Below are positions 23,726 through 31,567 of a DNA stretch of 45,700 nt, piece by piece (positions within the stretch are counted from its first letter, which is position 1; each line of letters starts with the position of its first letter). Source of the stretch: an uncultured Selenomonadales bacterium (GTDB lineage Bacteria > Bacillota > Negativicutes > Acidaminococcales > Acidaminococcaceae); NCBI GenBank assembly GCA_900315805.1, contig ONAN01000014.1, positions 1 to 45,700 on the forward strand. Direction: 5' to 3'. The notes under the pieces were generated by a model. That model worked only from the letters and a program-made list of their open reading frames with translations. It was not told the origin of the DNA and ran no database searches. Position numbers and translations under genes: made by a program.

Positions 23726-25842
23726 CTCTTTTCCTCCACGAGCTTGCCGTCGACAAAGAAGCGGACGGACGAAACGCTGCCGCTCACGCGCTGGCGCAGG
23801 CGGGCGCCGCCCGGATAAGCGCCGGACACTTCCACAGCCTGGGAGCTGCCCGTCGACGAAATGATCTGGACGTGGTGCGTGCCCTTGCCGGGTACGACGA
23901 ATTCCACATAGCGGGCCGGACGGGACGACGAGCTGCCGTTGTCACTGCCGCTCTGGGAACTGCTGCCGCCCTGGCCGTTGGAAACGCGCAGGTCGACGGT
24001 GGCGCCTTCACTCAGCGCTTCGCCGGCAGCCGGGTTCGTGGAAATGACGGTGCCCTTTTCCTTGGAGCTGTCCACCGTGATGATCTGGCCGGCTTTCAGT
24101 TTCAGGGAGTCCAGTTTGGCCTTCGCATCGCTCAGGCTCATGCCGGACAGGTTCGGCAGTTCCGTCTTGGAGGCTTCCTTGCGGTTGACCACCAGGTCGA
24201 CCGAGCCGCCTTCATTCAGTTTGCTGCCTGCCGTGGGCAGCTGTTTGAGGACGATGCCTTCGGGCTTGCCGTCCTCCCAGGAGTTCGTGATCTTACCGAC
24301 GCGGAAGTTCTTTTCCGTCAGCAGTTTTTCCGCCTGCGACAGATCCAGTCCCGTTACATCGGGGACCGGCGACAGTTTCAGGCCGCGGGCGATGGTGAGC
24401 GTGATCTTGGCTCCCTCTTTGCGCTTCGTGCCGGCCACGGGGTCCATCTTCAGGACCGTGCCGGGCGTGGCATCTTTATCCATGGATTCTTCCAGTTCCA
24501 CCCGGAAGCCCTTTTCTTCCAGCACCTTCTGTGCTTCCGCAACAGGCATGCCGTTGACATCGGGCACTTCCAGTTCCGGCGTCGTGCTGTTGAAGTAATA
24601 CAGGCAGCCGGCAAAGAGGACGATGAAGACGGCCAGCACCCCCATGAGGACTTTCTTCAGGCGCGGATGGCGCGCGAAGAAGCCCGCCTTTTTATGTTTC
24701 CGGTTGTCCGGTGCAGGGACATCTTCCCCGTCCCCGGCCTCCTCTTCTTCCGGTTCCGGCGCGGTGAAACGATGGGCGCGGCGTTCCCGCTCCGCCGGTT
24801 CCGCTTCCGGCTCTTCCCGCGGCTGTTCCGCTTCTTCCGGAATCTCGTTCCCTTCTTCGTCGACTTCCTTGGTCAGGAAGGACGGCAGGCGCATGATGAG
24901 CGTCTTTTCGTCGTCCGGTTCCTCGGCCGGTTCGTCGTCCGCGCGATGCACCGCAGCCGAAGCGGCAGTCACCTTCTCGAGGGGCAGGGTATCATCCAGG
25001 TAGGAATGCTCCCCGCCCGGATAGAGCTGTTTTTTGGCCTGCATCAGGTCGTGGCGCATTTCCGAAGCCGTCTGGTACCGTTCGTCCAGCTTCTTGGCCA
25101 GGGATTTGTCGATGATGTGCTGCAGCTGGGCCGGCGCGGCGGGCCAGTATTCCGTCAGCGGGGGCGGCAGCTCCTCGATCTGCTTGCGTGCCACGGCGAC
25201 AGCCGTACTGCCGTCGAAAGGCACATGGCCTGTGAGCATCTCGTAGAACACGATACCCAGGGAATAAATGTCGGACTGGGCCGTGATCTTGAGGCCCTGG
25301 GCCTGTTCCGGCGAGAAATAATGCACGGAGCCGACCACGGAAGCCGTAAAGGCCATGGTTTCATTGGAAACGATTTTCGAAATGCCGAAATCCACGATCT
25401 TCGGCTGCATGTTTTCCGTCAGGACGATGTTCTGCGGCTTGATATCGCAGTGGATGATGTTATGGCTGTGGGCGTGTTCCAGCGCCGATGCCAACTGGGC
25501 CGTCAGTGCCACGGCCAGTCCCGGGTCCAGGCGGCCGTTCTGCTCCTCGAACGCCTTCAGGGTGATGCCTTCCACATATTCCATGACGATGTAGTTCAGG
25601 TCCTTGTCTTCACAGACATCGTAAATGTTGATGATGGAAGGGTGGATGAGGCGGGCGGCGGATTTGGCCTCCCGCATGAACTGGGCCATCTGGGCCTTGT
25701 CGTTCACATATTCCTTGCGCAGGATCTTGATGGCCACCTTGCGGTCCAGCAGCACGTCCCGGGCCAGGTAGACTTCCGCCATGCCGCCGAAGCCGATTGG
25801 TTTGAGCACTTCGTAGCGCCCGTTCAGGATTTCCCCGACCAT
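23719..25842 (-). CDS. prkC: PASTA-domain Ser/Thr protein kinase PrkC (Stk)
   Basis: Membrane receptor kinase that senses peptidoglycan/lipid II fragments and controls cell-wall and growth functions. The 707-residue product has a kinase domain (about 10-272; Lys39, DFG 151-153, SPEQ 177-180), an acidic juxtamembrane linker, one transmembrane helix (about 398-416), three PASTA repeats (about 424-625) and a Ser/Gly-rich linker leading to a C-terminal beta-rich region. The catalytic loop reads HCDIKPQN (131-138), not the usual HRD, so it is a non-RD variant. The ATG at 25842 is one base after the PP2C stop and has AAGGAGG upstream; an in-frame extension to 25890 is rejected. Confidence 0.96.
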   Translation of the reverse strand: MVGEILNGRYEVLKPIGFGGMAEVYLARDVLLDRKVAIKILRKEYVNDKAQMAQFMREAKSAARLIHPSIINIYDVCEDKDLNYIVMEYVEGITLKAFEEQNGRLDPGLAVALTAQLASALEHAHSHNIIHCDIKPQNIVLTENMQPKIVDFGISKIVSNETMAFTASVVGSVHYFSPEQAQGLKITAQSDIYSLGIVFYEMLTGHVPFDGSTAVAVARKQIEELPPPLTEYWPAAPAQLQHIIDKSLAKKLDERYQTASEMRHDLMQAKKQLYPGGEHSYLDDTLPLEKVTAASAAVHRADDEPAEEPDDEKTLIMRLPSFLTKEVDEEGNEIPEEAEQPREEPEAEPAERERRAHRFTAPEPEEEEAGDGEDVPAPDNRKHKKAGFFARHPRLKKVLMGVLAVFIVLFAGCLYYFNSTTPELEVPDVNGMPVAEAQKVLEEKGFRVELEESMDKDATPGTVLKMDPVAGTKRKEGAKITLTIARGLKLSPVPDVTGLDLSQAEKLLTEKNFRVGKITNSWEDGKPEGIVLKQLPTAGSKLNEGGSVDLVVNRKEASKTELPNLSGMSLSDAKAKLDSLKLKAGQIITVDSSKEKGTVISTNPAAGEALSEGATVDLRVSNGQGGSSSQSGSDNGSSSSRPARYVEFVVPGKGTHHVQIISSTGSSQAVEVSGAYPGGARLRQRVSGSVSSVRFFVDGKLVEEKSW

Positions 25843-25843
25843 G

Positions 25844-26710
25844 TCAACGCGCCTCCTTTCCGTTCCGATTTCCCTTCTTGTCCCGCACACGCAGCGGGAA
25901 CAGGTCCCGGTCGTCCGCGGGCGTCTTTGTGTCCGGATCCGCCCAGGCTCCGGTTGTCTTGATTTCTGCCGTATCCTTCATGGGTTCCTTTTTTCCATCC
26001 ATTCGTATGATGATAAACGAGATATTGTCCTTGCCGCCCGCATCCAGGGCATCCCGGAGCAGATCGTCGGCGGCAATCTGCAGGTTCCGCTGCTGCAGAA
26101 CCGTTTCGATGCGCCTGTCGCGGACCATGTCCGTCAGGCCGTCGCTGCAGAGCAGGATCATGTCGTCCCGGTAGACATCGATGACGAACACGTCGACCGT
26201 GACATCCTCATTGACACCGATGCCCCGCGTCAGAATGTTCTTCTTGGGGTGGTCGAACGCCTCTTCCGGTGTGATCTCTCCCCGTTCGAGCAATTCCCCG
26301 ACCAGGGAATGGTCCGTCGTGATCTGCTTCAGCCGGCCGTCCCGCATCAGGTACACGCGGCTGTCCCCCACGTGGAAGATGTAGGCTTTTCCGGCGCCGT
26401 CAAGGTACACGCCGGTCAGCGTCGTTCCCATACCGTTGTATTCGGGAATCTCGCGGGCCTTTTCATAGACCGTGCGGTTGATCTGCCGCACAATCCGGTG
26501 CAGCGCCGCGACGAGCAGCGTGCCGTCCAGGCCTTCCAGGCCGGGGCTGGCGTCCCGCAGGCCGTAGAGCGCCATTTCACTGGCCACCTCGCCGGCATTG
26601 TATCCGCCCATCCCGTCGGCTATGGCAAAGAGCTTGGGATGGAGGAGCAGCAGGCTGTCCTCGTTGTTCTCCCGCACCTTGCCCGTATGGGTCCTTACCA
26701 CTACAGACAT
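25844..26710 (-). CDS. PP2C-family protein phosphatase (Stp/PrpC-like)
   Basis: Metal-dependent Ser/Thr phosphatase, partner of the adjacent kinase. The 288-residue protein has the PP2C motifs RENNEDSL, AIADGMGGYNAGEVAS, GMGTTLTG, HVGDSRVYL, TDHSLVGELLERGEI, LLCSDGLTDMV and GGKDNISFI; all metal-binding aspartates are present. About 45 C-terminal residues beyond the domain are charged and look unstructured. The ATG overlaps the rlmN stop by ten bases, with AGGAGG upstream, and the gene ends one base before prkC: the usual phosphatase-kinase pair. Confidence 0.97.
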   Translation of the reverse strand: MSVVVRTHTGKVRENNEDSLLLLHPKLFAIADGMGGYNAGEVASEMALYGLRDASPGLEGLDGTLLVAALHRIVRQINRTVYEKAREIPEYNGMGTTLTGVYLDGAGKAYIFHVGDSRVYLMRDGRLKQITTDHSLVGELLERGEITPEEAFDHPKKNILTRGIGVNEDVTVDVFVIDVYRDDMILLCSDGLTDMVRDRRIETVLQQRNLQIAADDLLRDALDAGGKDNISFIIIRMDGKKEPMKDTAEIKTTGAWADPDTKTPADDRDLFPLRVRDKKGNRNGKEAR

Positions 26711-27765
26711 GTTGGATCCTCCTGTCTGGCATAATCAGCCCGCAATTGTCCGCAGGCCGCATTGATATCCTGCCCCATTTCCTTGCGTACCGTCGCGGGG
26801 ACATGGCCTTTCTCCAGCATGCGGAGGAAATGGTCGATGCGCTGCTGCGACGGACGGAAAAAGCCTTTTTCCGGAACAGGGTTGACCGGAATCAGGTTGA
26901 CGACAGCGTGCTTGTGGCGCATATATTCCACCAGCAGGCGCGCGTCCGTATCGCTGTCGTTCTTGCCCGACAGCAGGATGTATTCATACGTGACCTGCCG
27001 GCCGCTCGCCACGGCGTAATTTTCCGCCGCCCGGAGCACGTCCGGGAAGGGATACGCCTTGTTGATCGGCATCAGCTCCGTCCGCAGCTCCGGCTTCACG
27101 GCGTGGAGCGATACGGCCAGACTGACAGGCAGGCCCAGGCGGGTCATCTTTTCAATGCCCGGAACGATACCGCAGGTTGACACGGTCATGTTCCGGTAAC
27201 TCATGTTCGCCGTGTCGGGACGGTGCAGGAACTGCAGGGCGCCGAACACGTTGTCGAAGTTCAGCATCGGTTCGCCGCTGCCCATGACGACGACGCGGCT
27301 GACCCGTTCCCCTTCGGGGAAGAGCCGGGCGTTGAAGAAATAGACCTGGGCGGCGATTTCCGCCAGGGTCAGGCTGCGCGCGGCACCGTGCAGTCCGCTG
27401 GCGCAGAAGGCGCAGTGCATGTCGCAGCCGGCCTGGCTGGAAACGCACACGCTGTAACCGTAATCGTGGTGCATGAGCACCGTCTCAATGGTGTTGCCGT
27501 CCGTCAGGCGCAGCAGGAGCTTGTGCGTCAGGCCGTCGGCGGAATCGAGCTGCCGCAGTACTTCGATATCCTGCGGCAGTACGGAAAAGGATGCCGCCAG
27601 TTTTTCCCGCTCCGCCTTGCCGATGTTCGTCATCTGCGCGAAGTCGAAGACGCCCTTGCGGTAAAGCCAGTCGTACACCTGGGCCGCGCGGTAGCGTTTC
27701 ATGCCCAGGTCCGCCAGCAGGGTCTGCAATTGTTCTATCGGTAACCCGAAAATCTCTGTCTTCAT
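26701..27765 (-). CDS. rlmN: Dual-specificity 23S rRNA/tRNA adenine-C2 methyltransferase RlmN
   Basis: Radical SAM enzyme methylating A2503 of 23S rRNA and A37 of some tRNAs. The 354-residue protein has the cluster motif CDMHCAFC (CxxxCxxC), the GSGEPMLNFDNV region, STCGIVPGI and SLAVSLHA, and the catalytic C-terminal cysteine in INAACGQLR. Length is normal. It lies 28 bases after rsmB and overlaps the phosphatase gene. Confidence 0.98.
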   Translation of the reverse strand: MKTEIFGLPIEQLQTLLADLGMKRYRAAQVYDWLYRKGVFDFAQMTNIGKAEREKLAASFSVLPQDIEVLRQLDSADGLTHKLLLRLTDGNTIETVLMHHDYGYSVCVSSQAGCDMHCAFCASGLHGAARSLTLAEIAAQVYFFNARLFPEGERVSRVVVMGSGEPMLNFDNVFGALQFLHRPDTANMSYRNMTVSTCGIVPGIEKMTRLGLPVSLAVSLHAVKPELRTELMPINKAYPFPDVLRAAENYAVASGRQVTYEYILLSGKNDSDTDARLLVEYMRHKHAVVNLIPVNPVPEKGFFRPSQQRIDHFLRMLEKGHVPATVRKEMGQDINAACGQLRADYARQEDPTCL

Positions 27766-27793
27766 AAACTATCCATTTCCTTTGGCAGCTCCC

Positions 27794-29209
27794 TCACGCT
27801 TTCCGGTGCAGCAGGGTCAGGTAAAACCCGTCCACGCCGTCCCGCTGGGGATACAGCTGCAGTTCTTCCACGGCCTCGCCCGTGCAGGGGTGCGCGAAAG
27901 CGACGCCTTCCCAGCCGGGATGTCCCTGTAAAAAGGCTTCCCGCTGGTCGTGGTTTTCCGCGTCCTCTATGGTGCACGTACTGTAGACCAGGAAACCGCC
28001 CGGTTTGACGTAGCGGGCCGCATTGTCCAAAATGGCCTTCTGGATTGGCGGAAACGTCTTCAAGTCTTTTTCCGTCTTCACCCAGCGTGCCTCCACGCGG
28101 CGGCGCAAAACGCCGAGGCCGGAGCAGGGCACATCCGTCAGGACCCGGTCGAAGCGGTTTTCCCAATCGGGCCGGAACCGCGTCCCGTCCTGCAATTGGG
28201 TCGTTATATTGGTCAGGCCCAGCCGTTCCGCGTTGGCACGGATCAGGGCCAGTTTATGTTCGTAAATGTCACAGGCCGTCACAGAGCCCTTGTTCTCCAT
28301 GAGCGTGGCCAGATGGGTCGTTTTCCCGCCCGGGGCGGCGCACAGGTCGAGCACCGTTTCACCGGGCCGCGGCTGCAGGACCCGGGCCGGCAGCATGGAG
28401 CTTTCGTCCTGGATATAGAACGCTTTCGGGAACGCGCGGAACAGGGCCTCCAGCCCGCCGGCGGGCATCTTTTCCAGAAGGATGCCGTCGGGACACCACA
28501 GGGAAAGGGAGCCTTCCCCGCCCATTTCCCGCAGGTTCTGCAGGAAAGCGTCCCGCTCCGTTTCCAGCGGGTTCAGGCGCAGGCTCAGAAGCGGCGGTTC
28601 GTTATCCCAGCGGCACAGGGCATCCGCCTCGGCCTCCCCGAACCGGGCCGTCCAGCGGTCCACCAGCCAGGCCGGATGGCAGAGCCGCAGCGCCCGGTCC
28701 GCCTGCAGCTGCTGCCACAGGCCGTCTTTTTGGCGGACGCTGTTGCGGAGCACACCGTTGATGAACCGGTCCGCCCCGCGGTGGCTGTACTTTTTCGCCA
28801 GCTTGACGCTTTCGTTGCAGGCTGCCGCGGCGGGAATGCGTTCCATATAGAAGATCTGGTACAGGCCCAGATGCAGGATATAGCGCAGGACGGGTTCGAT
28901 CTGCCGCAGGGGTTTGCGGGTCAGCGCGTGAATCAGGAAATCCAGGGGCTCGGCCGCCTTCACGGCGCCGTAGACCAGCTCCGTGGCCAGCCGCCGTTCC
29001 GCGCCGGCCGCAGCGCTTTCCTTGTCCAGGACGCGCAGCACCTTGCCCAGGGCCAGGGACGCATAAGCGCCCTCCTCCCACACGGCGTGCAGGACGAAAA
29101 GGGCGGCTTCACGCCCGTTCGCCGGCTTGCGGTGGGCGAAACGGGACAATTTCGGTTGTCTGGTACGGGGATTGGCTGCCTGTTCAGGCGCCTTGTTCTT
29201 TGCTTCCAT
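27794..29209 (-). CDS. rsmB: 16S rRNA (cytosine-967-C5)-methyltransferase RsmB
   Basis: SAM-dependent rRNA methyltransferase of 471 residues. The N-terminal third is a NusB-like RNA-binding domain (REAALFVLHAVWEEGAYASLAL); the C-terminal part is a Rossmann methyltransferase with LDLCAAPGGKTTHLA, DVPCSGLGVLRR and the catalytic cysteine motif YSTCTIEDAEN. The start at 29209 lies inside the end of the preceding DUF116 gene (26-base overlap), indicating coupled translation. Confidence 0.97.
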   Translation of the reverse strand: MEAKNKAPEQAANPRTRQPKLSRFAHRKPANGREAALFVLHAVWEEGAYASLALGKVLRVLDKESAAAGAERRLATELVYGAVKAAEPLDFLIHALTRKPLRQIEPVLRYILHLGLYQIFYMERIPAAAACNESVKLAKKYSHRGADRFINGVLRNSVRQKDGLWQQLQADRALRLCHPAWLVDRWTARFGEAEADALCRWDNEPPLLSLRLNPLETERDAFLQNLREMGGEGSLSLWCPDGILLEKMPAGGLEALFRAFPKAFYIQDESSMLPARVLQPRPGETVLDLCAAPGGKTTHLATLMENKGSVTACDIYEHKLALIRANAERLGLTNITTQLQDGTRFRPDWENRFDRVLTDVPCSGLGVLRRRVEARWVKTEKDLKTFPPIQKAILDNAARYVKPGGFLVYSTCTIEDAENHDQREAFLQGHPGWEGVAFAHPCTGEAVEELQLYPQRDGVDGFYLTLLHRKA

Positions 29210-30023
29210 TGGCAGGTAACCCTTCCGCTAACAGTTGGATGGCTTCTTCGACCCGGTCGATGTCCACACGCGTATTGAAGCAGGGACCGAAGGGCCGTTC
29301 GTTGAAAATGCCGATGACGGGGATGGGGAATACATCCTGGATGCCGCTCGTCAGGTCGCGTTCGCAGGCCACGGCGATGATCGCCTTGGGCCGGGCCTTG
29401 GCCACGAGCTGGCGCGCCAGGGTGCCGCCCGTCGCCACGACGAGGTGCATGTTGTATTTATGGCACAGGCCCAGCAGGGAGCCGATGCAGCAGCCCCCGC
29501 ACTGGCGGCAGTTTTCCACGTTCCGCGTGATCTTGCGGGGGCACGTGTCGAGCTGCAGGCAGTGGGGCGTCAGGATCAGGAGCCGGTTGGACGGCACCTT
29601 GATGTGATGCTGGCGCACCAGGGCGTTATTGACGGCGACGAAGGACTGCTCCACCTTGCCGCGGGGAACGTTGAAGATACGTCCCAGCCCTACCGCAAAG
29701 GGGAACAGGAAGTTGATGGCCTTCCACGCCCAGAAATAGAGGATCTTGGGCAGGGGCATCCCCAGGATGGCGAGGACGATTTCCAGTTCTCCCAGGAAGA
29801 AGAACAGGATGGCCGCAGCCACGACGATGCCGAACGCGGCCGGCAGCCAGGAGCTGATTTCCTCCAGCCCCAAAAAGGCCACCTTCCAGACCAGATACAG
29901 AATGATGGCGGTGACAATGGCGCTGAAAAGGATCAGGGCCAGAAAGACCCTCTTTTTCGGCTGGATTGCCTGCTCTACTGCTTCCACCATGGTAGAATGA
30001 CTCTTTCCTTTCTTTGTTTCCAT
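29184..30023 (-). CDS. DUF116-family membrane protein
   Basis: A 279-residue protein of unknown function belonging, by its cysteine pattern, to the DUF116 family often found beside fmt and rsmB in clostridia and Negativicutes. Two hydrophobic segments near the N-terminus (about 25-47 and 60-90) are followed by a soluble part with many cysteines, including LDTCPRKI, CRQCGGCCIGSL and LCHKYN, which could bind metal or an iron-sulfur cluster (inference). The frame starts at an ATG at 30023 with a weak ribosome-binding site; a second ATG at 29990 is possible. It lies 18 bases after fmt. Confidence 0.88.
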   Translation of the reverse strand: METKKGKSHSTMVEAVEQAIQPKKRVFLALILFSAIVTAIILYLVWKVAFLGLEEISSWLPAAFGIVVAAAILFFFLGELEIVLAILGMPLPKILYFWAWKAINFLFPFAVGLGRIFNVPRGKVEQSFVAVNNALVRQHHIKVPSNRLLILTPHCLQLDTCPRKITRNVENCRQCGGCCIGSLLGLCHKYNMHLVVATGGTLARQLVAKARPKAIIAVACERDLTSGIQDVFPIPVIGIFNERPFGPCFNTRVDIDRVEEAIQLLAEGLPANGSKEQGA

Positions 30024-30041
30024 AATGCGTAAACTGCTTTC

Positions 30042-30980
30042 TTAACGGCCCAGCCTGTCCCCGGCCTTTAAGCCGTGTCCGTTGAGGAACACACGGACCG
30101 GCATGCGTTTCTTGGACGCAGGCTGGACGGTGAGGATCTGCAGCACCTTGTCGCCGCAGGCCACACAGAATTCATCTTTTTCCGCTTTGACCACCGTGCC
30201 CGGTTCCGCGCCGGCCGGCGTTTCCGTCACGCGGGATTCCCACAGCTTCAGCAGCGTGCCGTCCGGCAGGTAGGTATACGCTCCCGGTACGGGGTCGAAA
30301 CCGCGGATCAGGTCGTGCACTTCCTGGACGGACTTGTCCCAGGGAATTTCCGCCATGGCCTTCGTCAGCAGGGTCGCCTTCGTGGCTTCCGCCTCGTTCT
30401 GCGGCTCCGGCTGCAGGCCCGCGATGATTTTCGGCAGGGTTTCCACCAGCAGGGCCGCCCCTTTTTCCATGAGCAGGTCATGCAGTTCGGCGAAACTCAT
30501 TTCCGGCGGAATCGGCACGGTCACTTTGCTGTACATGGCACCTGTGTCCATTCCCTTTTCCATGCGCATGATGGTCACGCCCGTCTCCTTCTCGCCCTTG
30601 ATGATGGCGTACTGGATGGGCGCGGCGCCGCGGTATTTGGGCAGCAGGGACGCATGGACGTTGACGCAGCCATAGGTCGGGATGTCCAGGATTTCCTGGC
30701 TCAAAAACTGCCCGAAGGCGGCGACGACGATCAGGTCCGGGGCCCATTCCTTCAACCGGGCCGTGAATTCCGGCGTCTTGACCTTTTCCGGCTGGTACAC
30801 GGGCAGGCCCTGGCTCAGCGCATAGGCCTTGACCGACGTCTCCAGCAGTTTGTGCCCCCGTCCGCGGGGGCGGTCCGGCTGCGTCACGACCGCCGTGATT
30901 TCATAGGCGCCCGTTTCCACCAGCGCCTTCAGGGAACCGACCGCGAAATCGGGGGTGCCCATAAATACGATCTTCGTCAT
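30042..30980 (-). CDS. fmt: Methionyl-tRNA formyltransferase
   Basis: Formylates initiator Met-tRNA. The 312-residue protein has MGTPDFAVGSL, the folate/catalytic region NVHASLLPKYRGAAPIQYAI (Asn-His), GVTIMRMEKGMDTGAM and a C-terminal OB-fold tRNA-binding domain. It starts 13 bases after def with GGAGGAAG upstream. The def-fmt pair is typical. Confidence 0.98.
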   Translation of the reverse strand: MTKIVFMGTPDFAVGSLKALVETGAYEITAVVTQPDRPRGRGHKLLETSVKAYALSQGLPVYQPEKVKTPEFTARLKEWAPDLIVVAAFGQFLSQEILDIPTYGCVNVHASLLPKYRGAAPIQYAIIKGEKETGVTIMRMEKGMDTGAMYSKVTVPIPPEMSFAELHDLLMEKGAALLVETLPKIIAGLQPEPQNEAEATKATLLTKAMAEIPWDKSVQEVHDLIRGFDPVPGAYTYLPDGTLLKLWESRVTETPAGAEPGTVVKAEKDEFCVACGDKVLQILTVQPASKKRMPVRVFLNGHGLKAGDRLGR

Positions 30981-30993
30981 GTCTTCCTCCGTC

Positions 30994-31467
30994 TCAGTCT
31001 TCCGGGGCCTTGGGGACGATCGTCACGGCCTTGTCCGTGAACAGGATGCCGTCCAGATGGTCCAGTTCATGCTGCAGGCAGACCGCCATGAGGCCGTCCG
31101 TCGCGATGAACTGCTTCTGGCCCTTCGCGTCGGTATATTCACATTCCACATACTCGGCCCGTTCCACGTCGCCTTCGAAATTCGGCACGGAGAGGCAGCC
31201 CTCCCCGACGATCTGGGAACCTTCCTTCTTGGTGATGACCGGGTTGATGAGTTCGTACAGGCCCTTGCCGTCCTGCAGGTCGATGACCACCATGCGTTTC
31301 GTGATGCCCACCTGCGGGGCCGCCAGGCCGATGCCGTTCTTCGAGGCATACAGCGTGTCCGCCATATCCTTCAGGGTACGGCGGATTTTTTTATCGATTC
31401 GGCCGACGGGATCGCAGACCGTTTTCAGGACCGGGTCGCCGGCAATACGGATATCTAAAACTGACAT
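30994..31467 (-). CDS. def: Peptide deformylase
   Basis: Metalloenzyme that removes the N-formyl group from new proteins. The 157-residue product shows the three PDF motifs, GIGLAAPQVG, EGCLSVP and QHELDHLDG, with the metal-binding Cys and two His. An ATG at 31467 with AGGAGG five bases upstream is preferred over a six-codon longer frame. Confidence 0.98.
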   Translation of the reverse strand: MSVLDIRIAGDPVLKTVCDPVGRIDKKIRRTLKDMADTLYASKNGIGLAAPQVGITKRMVVIDLQDGKGLYELINPVITKKEGSQIVGEGCLSVPNFEGDVERAEYVECEYTDAKGQKQFIATDGLMAVCLQHELDHLDGILFTDKAVTIVPKAPED

Positions 31468-31498
31468 TCTTTTCCTCCTGGACATTAGTAATCAGTAT

Positions 31499-31507
31499 AT
31501 TATACCA
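31499..31507 (-). promoter_or_regulatory. Extended -10 promoter of def-fmt
   Basis: TGGTATAAT on the minus strand, a TGn extended -10, about 30 bases before the def ATG in the 100-base gap after priA. The -35 region (TGGCCG at 17 bases) is weak, as is usual for extended -10 promoters. Confidence 0.6.
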
Positions 31508-31567
31508 TGGAACACCCTATTCGGCCAGTACCGGGCCGGATACCCTTCCGGCCGGGCACCGTTCCGC

